The notes: generated from the sequence alone by a model not told the origin. DNA of 64,000 bases from Isoetes taiwanensis (GCA_021234155.1 JAJEKV010000380.1:124001-188000), one strand, 5' to 3'; shown: positions 22,922 to 35,760, counted from the first letter of the stretch. A program made the numbers and translations.

Positions 22922-24480
22922 AGGTAACTTCTCGTTTTTCACAGTCAATGTTTGCCTTTGCAGCAGCCAAGAATTTCATACCTACTGTGAGATCGTACCT
23001 ACCAATATTCATAATCTCAGCCCCTAGAACAAGAGGTGCTCCTGGCAATTGAATATTCAAATTAATGCGTTGTCTTTGAGCATAACGCATGGCCCCATTA
23101 GCCAGCGTAACTGAACGTGGCTTTGACTTCAAAGGCGTAAGCTGTAAGACTTCTGCCATTCTAGGTGAGTCAAAATTGTGCGCACTACTCGTTGTCCATA
23201 AGGATCACAAAAGGTTTATGGTCTACTTGGCCAACCATAGATGACAGAGGGTTGACTGTCTGCTTGACTTGTTTCAATAAATGTGGGACTCACCTTGTAT
23301 ATAGTCTGGTGCCGCGTCATCAAGCAACGGTTGGAGGTCCATATGGGGCCAACAGATCATCCCAATCCACTTATCCACTTCGATAAGGGCAGCTTGAGTA
23401 GCCTGAGTAATATAGGGCCAATCCTGCATCCGGTGTCTTGGTCGGAAGCATCGAAAACAGGCCTTATTTCTTCGTAACTGCTCACGAGCTTCCCTCCGCA
23501 TTGCTTGCAAAATGTCTCGAACAGCTTCTATGGTATTAGCAGATTTATCTGGTACATTAAAAGAAACTTTCTTGTCCTGCTTTTTATAACCAGCCAATGG
23601 GGGAGTTTTGGGCTAGGAGAGCGTCCCCGATAAGGTGTAGTTGTTCTGATCAACGGTAGAGGAACATGGCGGCTGGTACTTGGGACTATCCTCCTCCAAG
23701 CTAAGAGCCTTAGCTTCGGCTTCTGCTACTATTTTCGGATCTATGGATCACACCATTTTCCTAAGAATAGGGGATAACCCCTCAATATAACCTTGAACTG
23801 GCCTGCGTTCATTAATTCCCGGGACATACAGCCGTAAGCGCATGAACACGTATGCGTATATTTAGACTGTTAGGTTTTTCTGTTCCAGGTGGTAAAAAGT
23901 TTGAAAGCGATGAGCTCTGGGGATATAGCGAGACTTGAAAGCTTTGGCAAAGACCTTATATCGGCACCTGCCTCGTGTCAGTCCATGAGAACGTGCATAT
24001 CCCTTCCACCAAATACGGGCTGACCCTGTGAGGTCGGTGGTGGCAACCTTGACGGATATCCTTCTCCGTATAGGACTTGCCGAACTCATGCATCTCATCT
24101 ACCAGGATTCCAACCCTGACCTGGTCTTATCCGAAAACTGGGCCAACTTACGGTTCTTGCAAATGCTTGTAATAGCAGAGTCCACGATCTTTTGATAGGC
24201 ATTATCTCCTGATGACTCAGAGGACTCTGACGAATCTGACGAATCAGAAGTTGCATCAGAGGAAGGGTTGCTCCGTGTAAGTTTTGATCGTGTGGATGTG
24301 TGGGCGAGCAGCACGGGTACTGTGGTGTGCGGTGGCTCGGATCAGATTCGCAAATATTCTTTGGAAGTTATTCTGAAGTACATAAGCTTGAAGCTCAATA
24401 AGCTGACGCTTCATAAGTATGAGCTCTTGCTCTTGAGTTAGACGACCGGGTTACACGGGGGTCGCCCATGGAGGGGGATG
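22922..24480 (-). pseudogene. Ty3/gypsy gag and protease
   Basis: On the minus strand from 24480: MGDPRVTRSS start, a coiled region (QEQELILMKRQ, other frame), a Ser/Asp/Glu linker, gag core at 24098-23862 (ATTDLTGSARIWWKG, KAFKSRYIP), a CCHC-like knuckle remnant at about 23450 (CFRCFRPRHRMQDW), then the protease end at 23159-22922 (IGRYDLTVGMKFL, DCEKREVTF). It runs straight into the TTAA insertion, and its frame resumes at 11635. Stops and frameshifts break it. It is the 5' part of the same element as 8744-11635. Confidence 0.85.
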
Positions 24481-26252
24481 CGCACCGCCTAAAATATAAA
24501 TGAAGAGTAGAGATAAGCGAGATATACAAGCATTGACTTATAATTTGCATTCAAGACATTCATGAGAGAGAAAGAGGATAAGACATAACCTATCGAAAAT
24601 TATATTAGGGAATGGCATATAAGTGCCAAACTTTTTTTTTTTATTTTTTTTTTTAGAATACATATTTCTTAATGGCCTAAGAATCAGCCTAATTAGGTTA
24701 GTTGAGTTGCTAATAATTTAGCATAGCTAATAAAAGCCTTTTTGGTTAACCCAAGTTATCCCCTAATGACCCATAAGGGTCTACCTATATCCTGGTGACA
24801 TGTCATAGTATGTATACGTATACTATATAAATACGTGGAACGTCACATACAATCACAGTATAACCACCAAATAATGCATGTATTAAAATTGCTTGCTTAT
24901 AACATGTACAATAAGTTTCTTGATATTCTGATAATATAATCATTAGGCGTCATGAAATGATAATGTTATTATATCATGATCAAATGTTTTGCATATAAGC
25001 ATAGAAACATACTGAGTTCATTTATACTGTGTCTTTTGCTTGGGTCTCATAGGCTTTTTTGGTGTATGTGAATGAAAGAATCCAAGTCGATTCAATACTT
25101 TTTATCTATTATTCTGTAAAGCATCTTATGCACTTCTAGTATTTTTTCTAGTATGCTCATTACGTTGATGAATTAAATATTTTAGAAATACATATTGACT
25201 TTATTTTTATGTTTATGTTTTTTTTCTTAGGCAGTATCGTGCACTTTTAGTTAGTGCTGATTTTAGTGGCTATATTTTACAAAATTACTTTATCTTTGTA
25301 TATTTTTTAAAATCTTGTCAATATGGCTTAATAGGCTTCATTCGTTAGAATTATTTCGCCAAAAGTTTTGGGAAAGCCTTCTCAATACTACCACTTGGCC
25401 ATTGTATGAACTCAGTAAAAATTTAGTTTTGCCTCCAATAGATTGCCTACTTATAACAAATTACTGGTTGGAACAAAGTACAAAGCTTTTAATTGGATTG
25501 CGCCATCCTGACAAATTTTATGATTGCATTCTTCTATATGAATTTAAGTCAAGCTTTATTGAATCAAGGAAGGAAAACTGACATGGAAGTTGGATTAGCG
25601 GGTTTGCTTCCAGGTTTAGACCGTTGATAATGACATTATGGGTGGTCACATTACACTACATCATAACAATGCTAGCACATACATCTTCTACATAAATTAC
25701 TAATGAGTAAGTTTTATCGCCACGAGAACTACACAATCAATTTTGGAATCGACCCCTAAAAAGGGAGCCATTTTTGGTGCACTTCCAATGAAGCCAGTAA
25801 TTTATCAACTTGAGTTTAACATGAACAAATTTCATTAGATTGCGAGACTAATTATATCTATTGTTGGCATCTCAAGCATTTATTTGATTGGAGCATAAAA
25901 ACTTGTTCGTCCTAGCTAACTTCTCTAATCATTTTGCCCTTTATGATGTAACCTTTCTAATGATGCACCAGAGGGACTGATATTTTAAAACTTTTTCTTG
26001 AAATTGCATCTCTAGGACATGTTTTATGTAAATTATATAATAATTGCATGGACTAAAATTCGTGGATCTGTGTTCTATTGTATTTTGTAGAAGGAACATG
26101 ATACGACCTTAATCTACGGTCGATACTGTAGAGGCGATAGGTAAAGGTATATTATACTGTGCATTACTACTGAAGTACTACTGCGACAAACTCCTTGGTC
26201 TTGCATAGGTTATCATCCAATGATAGAAGTCTGCATGTGCCAATATTCTTAC
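24481..26252. other. Intergenic, no supported gene
   Basis: Expected place of the gypsy 5' UTR and 5' LTR, but no copy of the 1-620 sequence was recognised here. A T-rich tract lies at 24632-24656. An 88-codon plus-strand ORF at 25315-25581 was not recognised and has no supporting context. Confidence 0.5.
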
Positions 26253-26287
26253 ATAAGCATAACAATAGTTTATCACTCTTTGGTTGA
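26253..26287 (+). repeat. 35-bp direct repeat, left copy
   Basis: Identical to 27131-27165 (begins ATAAGCATAACAATAG). The two copies bracket the paired Helentron-like units. Confidence 0.9.
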
Positions 26288-26296
26288 TAGTTTATC

Positions 26297-26766
26297 ATTC
26301 TAGAATGGTGCTCGCATGAACAAACCGCCCGAGGGTTTTCGAGGAGAAACCCTAGTGATAAGCCTTCGGCAAGGGGCTTGGACAAACGTAAGGCATAGAA
26401 ATCGCTCCCAAAAACCCCCGCATGGAGAAGTCGAAACAGATGCCGCTCGCCAACCTGTACCTGGACATTACCAACACAACAAACGAGACAACACAACATA
26501 CCAGAGGATAGCATCACCCAGGGGGTGGAAAAAAGCATCACCCAGCGGGTGGAAGAAAAACATGATAAACAATACAATAAACAAAGAAGGGGGGGAGGGT
26601 GGGTTCAAAGAGAATAAGGTACTGCTGAGAGAAGAGGAAGCGACGATGAGACGTTGATGCAGAACCGCACCTAAAATAGCGAAACCCCAACCAGAAAGGG
26701 CATGCGCCGCATGCATGCATGCTCGCCCCATTCTAGAATGTCGATCCGATGTCTCGGATCGATGCG
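26297..26766 (+). mobile_element. Helentron/Helitron2-like non-autonomous unit 1
   Basis: It starts ATTCTAGAATGG and carries the inverted copy CCATTCTAGAAT near its 3' end, immediately before a perfect hairpin (stem TCGATCCGA, loop TGTC; 26741-26762). Asymmetric terminal inverted repeats plus a 3' hairpin are the known signature of Helitron2/Helentron-type elements. The last 161 bp (26606-26766) nearly equal the end of unit 2, but the interior (about 26330-26605) differs entirely. Family assignment is inferred. Confidence 0.6.
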
Positions 26767-27130
26767 ATTCTAGAATGGTGCTCGCATGAAACCAACAAAC
26801 CGCCCGAATACCAAAGAACTTCCTTATCAAACTAGAATCGAGGACGAAGGTCACAGGATGAAGGCTAAAGAAGGGGCGAGGCCGAGACAGCATGACAGAA
26901 ACGCCAAATGGGCCAAACCAAGCAGGAAGAAGCCCCTCCCCTGCCTGGAAACAAATCAAAGAGAATAAGGTACTGCTGAGAGAAGAGGAAGCGCCGATGA
27001 GACGTTGATGCAGAACCGCGCCTAAAATAGCGAAACCCCAACCAGAAAGGGCATGCGCTGCATGCATGCATGCAAGCCATGCATGCTCACCCCATTCTAG
27101 AATGTCGATCCGATGTCTCGGATCGATGCG
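26767..27130 (+). mobile_element. Helentron/Helitron2-like non-autonomous unit 2
   Basis: It abuts unit 1 head-to-tail. The same 5' start (ATTCTAGAATGG), the same 3' block (26957-27130, with a 13-bp extra segment) and the same hairpin at 27105-27126. The interior (about 26811-26956) is unrelated to that of unit 1. Confidence 0.6.
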
Positions 27131-27165
27131 ATAAGCATAACAATAGTTTATCACTCTTTGGTTGA
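27131..27165 (+). repeat. 35-bp direct repeat, right copy
   Basis: Identical to 26253-26287; follows unit 2 directly. Confidence 0.9.
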
Positions 27166-28160
27166 AGTGCTAGGTGGCATGCGATGATCCTTCTAGATTT
27201 GCCAATCCGTAATCTTTCGCATTTGTATGAAAATATTATAAGAAACTTTAAAATTAAAGGATGTCTGCAAATTGTCGTCTCATTATCATAACTCAAGTCA
27301 ATTTCAACATTTTTGAGCTTTGGTCTTTTCATTGCTTATTCCTCAATAACAGTGCAATAATGGGCAGCCAGCTCAGTTTTGCATGTCACTTGTTGGGCAA
27401 AATAGTGGATATTTTTCCTATGCCTAAAAACTCTTTTTTACTCGAATCTAACAGTTTCCACCAAAATTATAATACCTACGCAGCTTCTGAAGAAATGCGC
27501 AAACCAATCCAGGCTTGGGGATTTGAACCCCACGCCTCCCAATTAGCCTCGGTTCAAAACATCACGGCTATTTCTATCATTGCATACCTGGGGATAGGAT
27601 GAAACATGGTTAATATTGCAGTAAACACTTAAACATGGTTAATATTGCATTAATATTGCAAACTTGCTGTGTACATTTTTCCAAATAAGCACCCATTCAC
27701 GGTCCAACGCTAAATTTGCAAAACATCTTGAAATAGCAACATATTATATGTTGCTGCTTGAAGGTTTGCACACAATAATCTTGATATAAGTTAGTTGTCT
27801 TGTGGCAAAGACCGACCGACTAATGTCTAAATTAACAATGAAGAATAAAAAACTGAGTTCCGCCAGGAAATTTGCAAAAAGACACCAAACTAAATGAAAT
27901 GAGTAAACTAGGAATTACAACATACTGTATGTTCAGGAGGCCAATTCTTATTTTGCTGCAGTGAATGTATTGCAAAACTTAACTACAAACATCAAACTTG
28001 CACCTCTTGTCATGGGCGTTGTCTGTTTCTACTGTTGTCAAGAAACATGATCCCAAATATGAGCACCTTTTGTGCATTATAACGCTAATACTATTCTAGT
28101 TAGTTCTAATTCACATATTTTTGTTGCGTCCTGAGCCTCTACAGATTGGAAAAACAAAAA
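27166..28160. other. Intergenic, no supported gene
   Basis: Short ORFs only. A GGTTCAAATCC box on the minus strand at about 27520-27530 resembles a tRNA B box but has no correctly spaced A box. Confidence 0.5.
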
Positions 28161-28171
28161 TTAACGATCTA

Positions 28172-28600
28172 TTAACATACCACCTTATATCCCTTGCTAT
28201 AAAAAGGAGGGCAATTTTTATATGGGAATGGAGGTTTATTCGTTTGCACGCCATCTTTGATCAACTTAATATTCCTGACTGATCCCTGCAATTCATGCAC
28301 CCAAGAATTTTTAAAATGAGCTTTGGAACTTAGTGCCATGCTATAACTGGAAAGAAAACATAGTATTTGTTCCATGGCTACCATGAACGCCAACAGAACT
28401 TATCAAGCTATAATATAACATATGAAGATTTTAACGATGCAGAATTCCTTTTGAAGTTGAAATGATTTTAAGAGTGATCTAAAATTTCTACTAAGTAGTT
28501 CAACTTCTAATGGATGAGGAAGCAAAGAAACACACCTGACATGAAAAAGCTTGCAGCCAACCTCGATCAGGTGATCAAATGTAACAAGAGGCTGGGTGTT
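28172..28600 (-). other. Possible 3' exons downstream of the ARM gene
   Basis: Two minus-strand stretches look exon-like: 28595-28540 (LVTFDHLIEVGCKLFHV followed by AG|GTGTG) and 28291-28172 (after TTGCAG|, reading GSVRNIKLIKDGV to a stop). They may be the end of the ARM gene or of another gene. No domain was recognised. Confidence 0.3.
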
Positions 28601-28603
28601 GAC

Positions 28604-30650
28604 TCAAATATTGAGGCGTGACAAGCTTTCTTTCATTCTTGCTTGTTGGCTAAAGCACAAGTTATATATGGTGCTAATCACAAGCATTGACTTGACCACC
28701 TGGATAAAGGCCTGCCGTTTCTTTGAACTTTTATCTTCACCCAATTCAGGTCCCAATATGTTCAGAAGTGCTCCAGCTGCACAAATCTGGATAAACATCC
28801 CAATCAACCACATCATCCCCGGTATGAGGATCTAGAACATGCAGGATAAAGTTCATAACGAATGTGTTTTCTCCATATTATAAGAGAATACTCATCAGGG
28901 GACATAAAATCTAAATCATAAGAAACGAAAACTTTTGATAGCAAATGTCCCTCAACTGCCAACGGATAAGTGTTTCAAGCATAGTAAGATTTTGCTGAGC
29001 GCTTTTCAAGTAGAACTGACGTGGAATGGCAAGGAAAAGCTACCCACCATTCAGCATTTGATTAGTTGTCTATAACTTCTCGCAGCCTATCAGTGTCTAG
29101 CATGCTTACCAGTCACAACAATAGCCTCTTTCTTGAATCATCTTAAGAGATAACGATTTTATAGATAGAAAATGCATAAAGGATTGACGTACAACCTTCC
29201 AACTAATCATATTACTGCTCATTACTTTCCCATTTGAAAAGCATGAGACTCCTAAAAGTACAGATTCACATGTATGCTCTGTAATTTAGAGCGAAAAGCT
29301 CACCTGAGTTTGGAGTTCAGAGCTACCCAATAAGTGCACAAGGGACATAACAGCTTCACTGCTACGTATAAGTAGACGACTTGCCACTTCCCGCGAAAGA
29401 TTCTGAAGAGCACCAGCTGCAGACCCACAAATGTTTGGATGACTACATTGGAGAAGCCGTAGTAGAGGTTTTATGCCACCCTTCTTACGAATAATATGAA
29501 TTGCCTCTGCATCGGTGCTTATGTTATGCAAGGATCCGACAGCCCGTGCTTTCACCTGCATTAGAACAAAAACTTAGTTTATAGCATTTTGAGTACCTTA
29601 TAGTGAAGGGCCATAAGGCCACCATAACTACCGAGATCACATCCTCATGATCTATCTTATTTTACAGGGCTGCAAGATGTACTTCAGTTAAAGCAATGCT
29701 AGCTTAACATCAACTCTGGACAGTCTTTGACAGCTATCTATAGTGAATTTAAGACTGTACAGGTAAAAACCAAGAGGAAGATACTAATCCATCAAGCTGT
29801 TATCTCCAAAAGCTTACATTTATCGATTTAGCTGAGAGTAGTTGAATAAGAAAAGGAATGGCTCCACAATTCCGTACAATAGAGCGTCCTTCAGGTTGGA
29901 AACATATACTTTGTAGTGCTCCGGCTGCATTAGCTTGTAGCTCTTCATCTGATGATGACAGCAAATTAATCTGCAAACATACAACAGATGTACGTTTGCA
30001 TGTTTGTCTACAAGAAAAATTCAGAAGGTTCCCAGAATTTCATAATGAAACCATAAACTAAAAAGTAAATTCAGGCATAGAAATTGAACTACCAAAACCG
30101 TGAGGCCATCATTCTTCAAAACAAGATCGACATTATCCTTTTCATGACAAAGATTTAAAATAACACTTGCACATTCTGCTGCTATAGTCCGAGGAAATTT
30201 GTCATCTTTAAGGATGTGTAGCATGGCCACCATATAACTCTTTCCAATTGATAGACGATGTTCTTTCTGTCTGGTTAGAATCTTCATGTGGTTTAGAAGG
30301 GACACAAGATGCTCGTATGATTGAGGATTCTTATCCAACAGCTTTTCAAAATCAGCAAGGGGTCTCATGGCCTGCATAAACATATAGCATAAACTCGACA
30401 ATCCTATCTAAAATAGCAAATTTTATTTTTGTTTAATTACTCATAAGAAACACAGAGGATGCAAAACTCAAACATGGAATTAAGCAGAACAAAGGCCTAA
30501 AAATAACAACATACCAGAAAAAAGGGGATGATGTTAGGCACAACACTAAACAGAGAAGTTGAATTATATGAAAATCATTAACCTTCAAAGAACTTCCGGA
30601 AACCCGACTCCAAAATTTCTTGTCCGGCGAGTACCCATGTTCATTTCTAC
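28604..30650 (-). CDS. Armadillo-repeat protein, partial model
   Basis: Clear exons on the minus strand with GT-AG borders are 30371-30093, 29970-29818, 29555-29304 and about 28786-28604; the first three are all codon-complete (279, 153 and 252 nt). They encode at least four ARM repeats (ANAAGALQSICFQPEGR, VKARAVGSLHNIS, GSAAGALQNLSRE, ICAAGALLNILG), right-handed helical repeats that bind other proteins. A preceding exon probably ends at about 30584 with GSSLK, reading back through KKFWSRVSG. The overlapping ORF 30881-30585 is in another frame, so the N-terminus is unsettled. The last exon may instead splice at CAG|GTGGTC. Specific function unknown. Confidence 0.75.
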
Positions 30651-30881
30651 CTCAAAATTTGAGGTCAACTTCCAAGTCTGTGTCGTTGATTTTCCAGAAA
30701 CAAAAGGTGATTTCTGAATGCTCCAGTCACCTGATCTAAATCGTGAAATCAGGCCAGAGGCACATGGGAACGTAGCCTTAGTTATGCAATAGCTGTGAAA
30801 TGGCATGTTAAAAGGCTGTTCGACAGCAACAAGTGCTAAGGTATAAGGTTGTATCTTAACCGACTCTTGTGAAATTCCCAT

Positions 30882-33800
30882 GTATATTATCCACCTTCCT
30901 GCCGTTGGGAGAATATTTCGTTTGGTGCTGCTGGATGCATCATTTTGATGGTATGCAGTTCCTTTTTTTTTTTTTTGTTATTTTCCAAAAGCAATGACAG
31001 TTGGCTATAGAAGCGTTTCCTTCCTTATTTTTTCTCTGTTCTAGAGGCACTGAGGCAGTGAGACATGACAGTGGCTGATGAAATTTAACAGGGTTTAAAG
31101 AACAATAGTGATGGCAGCAATTTTGTTTCTCAAAAGGTAACGAGATCAGGAGGTTGGCAGAGATAATAAATCCACAAGAAACATTCTCTATTTACTAGGC
31201 ATCCTTTTATTCTCATTCTGCTGGCCAGTCAAAACAAGAAAGAAGAAACACTTCATACCTCGTTGTTTCTTTATCCTCCGCTTGCATTTCTGCTCCAGTC
31301 CTTGGAGACCAGATGTGTATTCTGCATATTGTGAAGATTATCATAATGAAAATATCATACCAGTAGGATGTTGCTTTGTCTGGGCGAAGCCACTAAACAT
31401 GTAAGGGTATTTCGTGTGTAGATGAGAGACACTAAAGCCCAAATCCAGGTTAAGGCAATATCAAACATCTGAAAGACAGATAATACCCAGGAACATCCTA
31501 AGACATTCATGCACTAGCTCCACTCCGTTCCAAACTATTAATCATCATCATTATGTTCAGAGTAGCAAAATTACCAGTTATTTAGTAGCAGAATTGAACC
31601 GCTTAAAACCAGGTAATAAGATATACACTATTTCAATTAATATTCATAAGCAGAAGCATTCGTATCAACAGTATTAAACATTCAACAGTATTAAACATCT
31701 CGGAGTCAAACAATAATTTCTTAGCCACTTAGGCAAGGACAATAAATCATTATCAAAGCCAGTGGAAACAATTACCATCATAACGGAATGCTGCAGTAAA
31801 ACAAATATATGCTATCATATTTATTCTCTGCTGTAGGACTTTGTTTGAATAGAGAGTATAAAAAAATATCAATCAAACAACAACTCAATATAATCCAATT
31901 TAAACTCTTATTGATGTTATCCAGACGAGTCATCAAATATCCAGATCATAAGGACAGTTTATAATTGATTGCATAAGCAAGAAGCTTAACGTTTAAATAG
32001 ATTAACATAGATTTCTTTATGATTAAATCTGAAACATTAAATGAATAGATAGAAACAAAGCTTACATAACACGCTCCGATCCAGAATAACTGCCCACCGA
32101 ATGGAAATGCTTTATTCTACCAATCACGAACTGCTGATTCAAGTCTCCCTCCAAATCCGTTCTTCCAAATCCGCTGGTCTCCTCTTCCTGAACGTGGCTG
32201 CCCTAAGAATGCCCTTCTCCAAGGCATTTAGGGCTTTCCATGACAACCCTTAAGATTAGATTTCAGTAAACAATCTCGATATTTCCTTTAGTATTTTTGA
32301 CACTTCTCTTGAGCTAATATAATGGATATTTTTGGGTTTCCCCTTGGGAAGTGGAAAACCCTTTGGGAGGTGGGTTGATGGAATACCTCCTTTGATGCCC
32401 GTGGATGTACCATTTTATATACATGAATGTTTTTTTTCAAGCATTCCTGGTGTATCAAATGCCTCCGCCACGAATGTTTGCAAAAAAACATTCATGCAAT
32501 GTGAAAGCCACTTAAGTTGGCATTGAGTGAATCAAACGCTGCCACGTAAGGAGCAGAATGACGTGGCATACATAGCAGCGGACAAGCTGTATAGATTGTA
32601 AGGAGAGAGCTATCCTCTGCACGTTGTCAGATGGATCATTTAAGAGACTAGGTAGTCGCCCTATGATTTCTGGTCCTCCTGTGCTATCGTGTAAGCAGGG
32701 CAAGCGCTAATTGCGCAAAGGGGGAATTATGTGTACCTTATAAAAGTCATGTTTTGCCCTTTTTCCTTCTCTCTTCTTTGGCTATGGCGCTGCTGGCTAT
32801 GCCGACAATTTCTTTGCATCATCTACCTCCTCTCTTTTTTGGCTATGGCACTGCTTATTGCGGCAGTTTCTTGGCGCTGGCTGTGGCGGCAGTTTCTTGG
32901 CACCGTTTATGGGGTTACTCTGTTGTGTAGGCGTCAGTTATGGCGCCAATGGCACCAGTGATCTTGTGACCACGACAAAGGTGCTAGCTCCTCCGATGTT
33001 CTTCTTTTTTGCATCTCTTGATGTTTCTTGCTGATTTTGTCAGTTCTATCCTATTATCTACTTGCATTTGTGTTTTCAGGAAGATTTGCTTGCCATTTAT
33101 TTGGTAGGTTTTACTCCTTTGGAGCTCTCATGTTTTTTGTTACTTTGTTTAAGTCTTTGTATTTGCCATCTTGCTCTAATGCTCGCCTGCTTTCTTGTTT
33201 GTTTATGCAGGTTTCATGTTAGCTTTTATCTTTTCGAGAATGAACCACATTCCGTCCAAGTGCATGTTTTATTCTTCCCCAACTCTCCTATGCATGGAAC
33301 AAGACTAAAAAATATATGTGATTTTGTTGCTATTAGATGTTGAGCAGTCTGGAATAATAAATAGGTTTCGAATTTGAGTTACGGGTGTCCTCCTGATTTA
33401 GGAGCACTATGTTGGAATACCACTGTAAAAATGCTTACAAATGCCAAAGTTTGTTGATTTTCGTTTCTTTCTTGGTTTTGAATGAAAATTGCAATGTAAC
33501 ATAGATATCGACCACTCTTTCTTGGTTTTGCAGAATGAAAACTGGAATGTCACATAGAATGCAAAAACAGAATGAAATATCAGAATGTGAAGTAGATATA
33601 ATGTAAGTTAACATTCCTAGAAAAGAATATAAGACACGTGGGAAGACAGGATAGGCCTAAGGGATTGAGTGCCACTTAAGTGGCTTTTACGATGGCCTAG
33701 ATTGAAAATCTATGCTGGCTTATGTGTGTAGTGAGAGGCTCCTTTGCCGTCGATTCTCGTGAGATGGTAGACGCACTTCGACCGACCATTGTCCTTCTCC

Positions 33801-35290
33801 GTTGGCTTCTCGTGGTGTGGACATGCGTGAAGCAGGGTGGGTTCAAAAAAATATCTGGATAAACCCTTTGTTTGTCTAGTCCACTATAGGAATTGCTAGT
33901 CTAAAATTTTGGATGCTGGAAAAAATCCAATAGAAAAAAACATAGTTTAATGTAAAATTCGATATATTTGTATCTTGTTATGAATATATCCGGTACGTAT
34001 TTTATATAGGCGGAAAATTATCTGGTGAAGGCTGCGGAGTTTTTTGAACCCTGGCATGAAGGAGCAACAGGGGTAACTATGGCCGTTCAACCTCTGTCTC
34101 GAAGATCTTGGCCATATTTACGTGGCAAGATCATCAATATTCAACAAAAAACATTTGTCCTTTGGTAGCTTCTTCAATCATCTAAACAACAGGAATAGAT
34201 GAGGCAAACCTTGGAAGGACAATTGAAGGGGTTTTTAAAGTACTCAATGGATCTAGCCCCTATTGTGCAAAGTTTGGTTATTTATGAGCTTATTTCGAAA
34301 GACTCAATTTTCATTGGATTTGTAATCTCTTTGAGCATGTAATCCTTAAAAACCAGGGGATCTCAAAAGAGGGTTTTGAGATAAGTCTTAATGATGATTG
34401 ATTATTTTGAAAGGATATCAGCTCATTTCCTAGCAATTCGGCTTCTAATGAAATTTACACTTTTAAGTCGATTCAATCGTTAAGATCAGTTGTTGAGCAT
34501 TCTGGAGCACATGTAATCGTCATCGAGCAACCCATATGCTCAGAACAGAAATGCAAGAATAACAGAAATTCTAGAACAACCAAACAAAAAAAAAAACTTT
34601 CTAAGTGTTGAAAAGTGGCCGGGGAGTTCGCATTTTAATAATGTATCTACGCTCTAGCCCATTTTGGCCATTCCCCATTTGAGGCTGAATTTGATAAAAT
34701 AGGGCATCAGTACTTTATGCTCAAGTACTGATAAGCTTAAGCATTTTAAATACTTAAGTGTTGATGCTTAAGTAAAACTCCAGTACTGATATGCTTGAGT
34801 GGCTAGTGTATCGGACAGCCTGCCTTCTTGCATCACTAAGGATTGTATTGTTGGTTACTTCAGGAGCAAGATTTCAAGACAAGGTTCATGCACTTGTCTA
34901 TTTTCCTACTTCATCACATGTTGTTACTAGAGTGTTTTGGTATGTAATTCCTGTCAGACGCATTAGAAGTCTAAATAAGCATGCCAAGAGGAGATGAAGA
35001 AGTTGAGGTGTGAGTTCGTACAATAATCTCTTTCTCTGTAGATGTATGTATCTTTATCAAGAAAAAAAATGATGGTACCTTCATTTCCTCAAAAACAAAA
35101 AAAAACAAAAAAAACGAAAACAAAAATGGGGAGGGGGGGCACGTTCAATGGGTGTTTTACTTTTCTTGGCGTGTTTGGTTTATGGCATGCATGTCTTAAA
35201 GGTACATGCTCTGTTTATTTGCAATGCGCCAATACTTGTTGGGAGGTTTTTGTTGTTTATAGTTTCATGACACGTGTATGTGCCTATTGC
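30882..35290. other. Intergenic, no supported gene
   Basis: Contains a T-rich run (30962-30977) and many short ORFs without recognisable features. A minus-strand stretch at 32280-32066 ending AT|GTAAGC could be a 5' UTR exon of the ARM gene, but this is speculative. Short ORFs at 32731-33343 are low-complexity (Leu, Trp, Arg) and not convincing. Confidence 0.5.
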
Positions 35291-35330
35291 TATGTTGACA
35301 CGTGTCCATCCAAAATCTTCGTACGATGGG

Positions 35331-35760
35331 AAGCTTGAACTTGCCATCTGCATACATCACAGTTCAAGGAATGATCACGAATAATGAGATTGCAGCTATC
35401 GCAGAGACAAACAACACATCAGATATTACACCTCGAGTTGCTAGATTTTGGGTCCGCAATGAAGGGGAGCCGACATTCATTAACATACTTGATCTAATGT
35501 ATGAGCCACTTCAATTTCCTCATGAACATACTTGATCCGATGTATGAGCCACTTCAATTTCCTCTTCTTTTTCTACATGGTACTTTAGGATGGGGACCTG
35601 AAAATGAGTATAGTCTAGCACAGTTGCAATGGTACAGAGCAAGGTTGCTACACGAAGAATGATTCCTCCAATTAGGTCGTCTGTGCGAGCATAAAGGCTT
35701 GAAACAAGTCGATATCAAACCTCTAAAGGAATACCTTTATAATAGGTTCTGAATCGATTA
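35331..35760 (+). pseudogene. Helitron Rep/helicase N-terminal fragment
   Basis: The plus strand reads EIAAIAE ... YEPLQFPLLFLHGTLGW and, after it, YRARLLHEE and FLQLGRLCEH. This matches the conserved Helitron-like N-terminal domain (consensus near MxLQYPLLFPxGxxGW and later FLQ). A 43-bp tandem duplication (about 35488-35573, containing ATGTATGAGCCACTTC twice) and several stops show decay. No Rep HUH motif or helicase is present. Confidence 0.7.

Noticed and set aside
24481-25000. Search for the 5' LTR of the gypsy element
   Set aside because: No stretch resembling the 1-620 sequence was recognised, so no LTR was annotated.
26468-27154. 228-codon minus-strand ORF with an internal repeat
   Set aside because: The repetition comes from the duplicated Helentron-like 3' block; no protein features.
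27500-27560. Possible tRNA gene (GGTTCAAATCC box)
   Set aside because: The nearest A-box-like word is only about 10 nt away instead of about 30, and no cloverleaf could be drawn.
32731-33343. Leu/Trp/Arg-rich plus-strand ORFs
   Set aside because: Low complexity, short, no domain or splice support.
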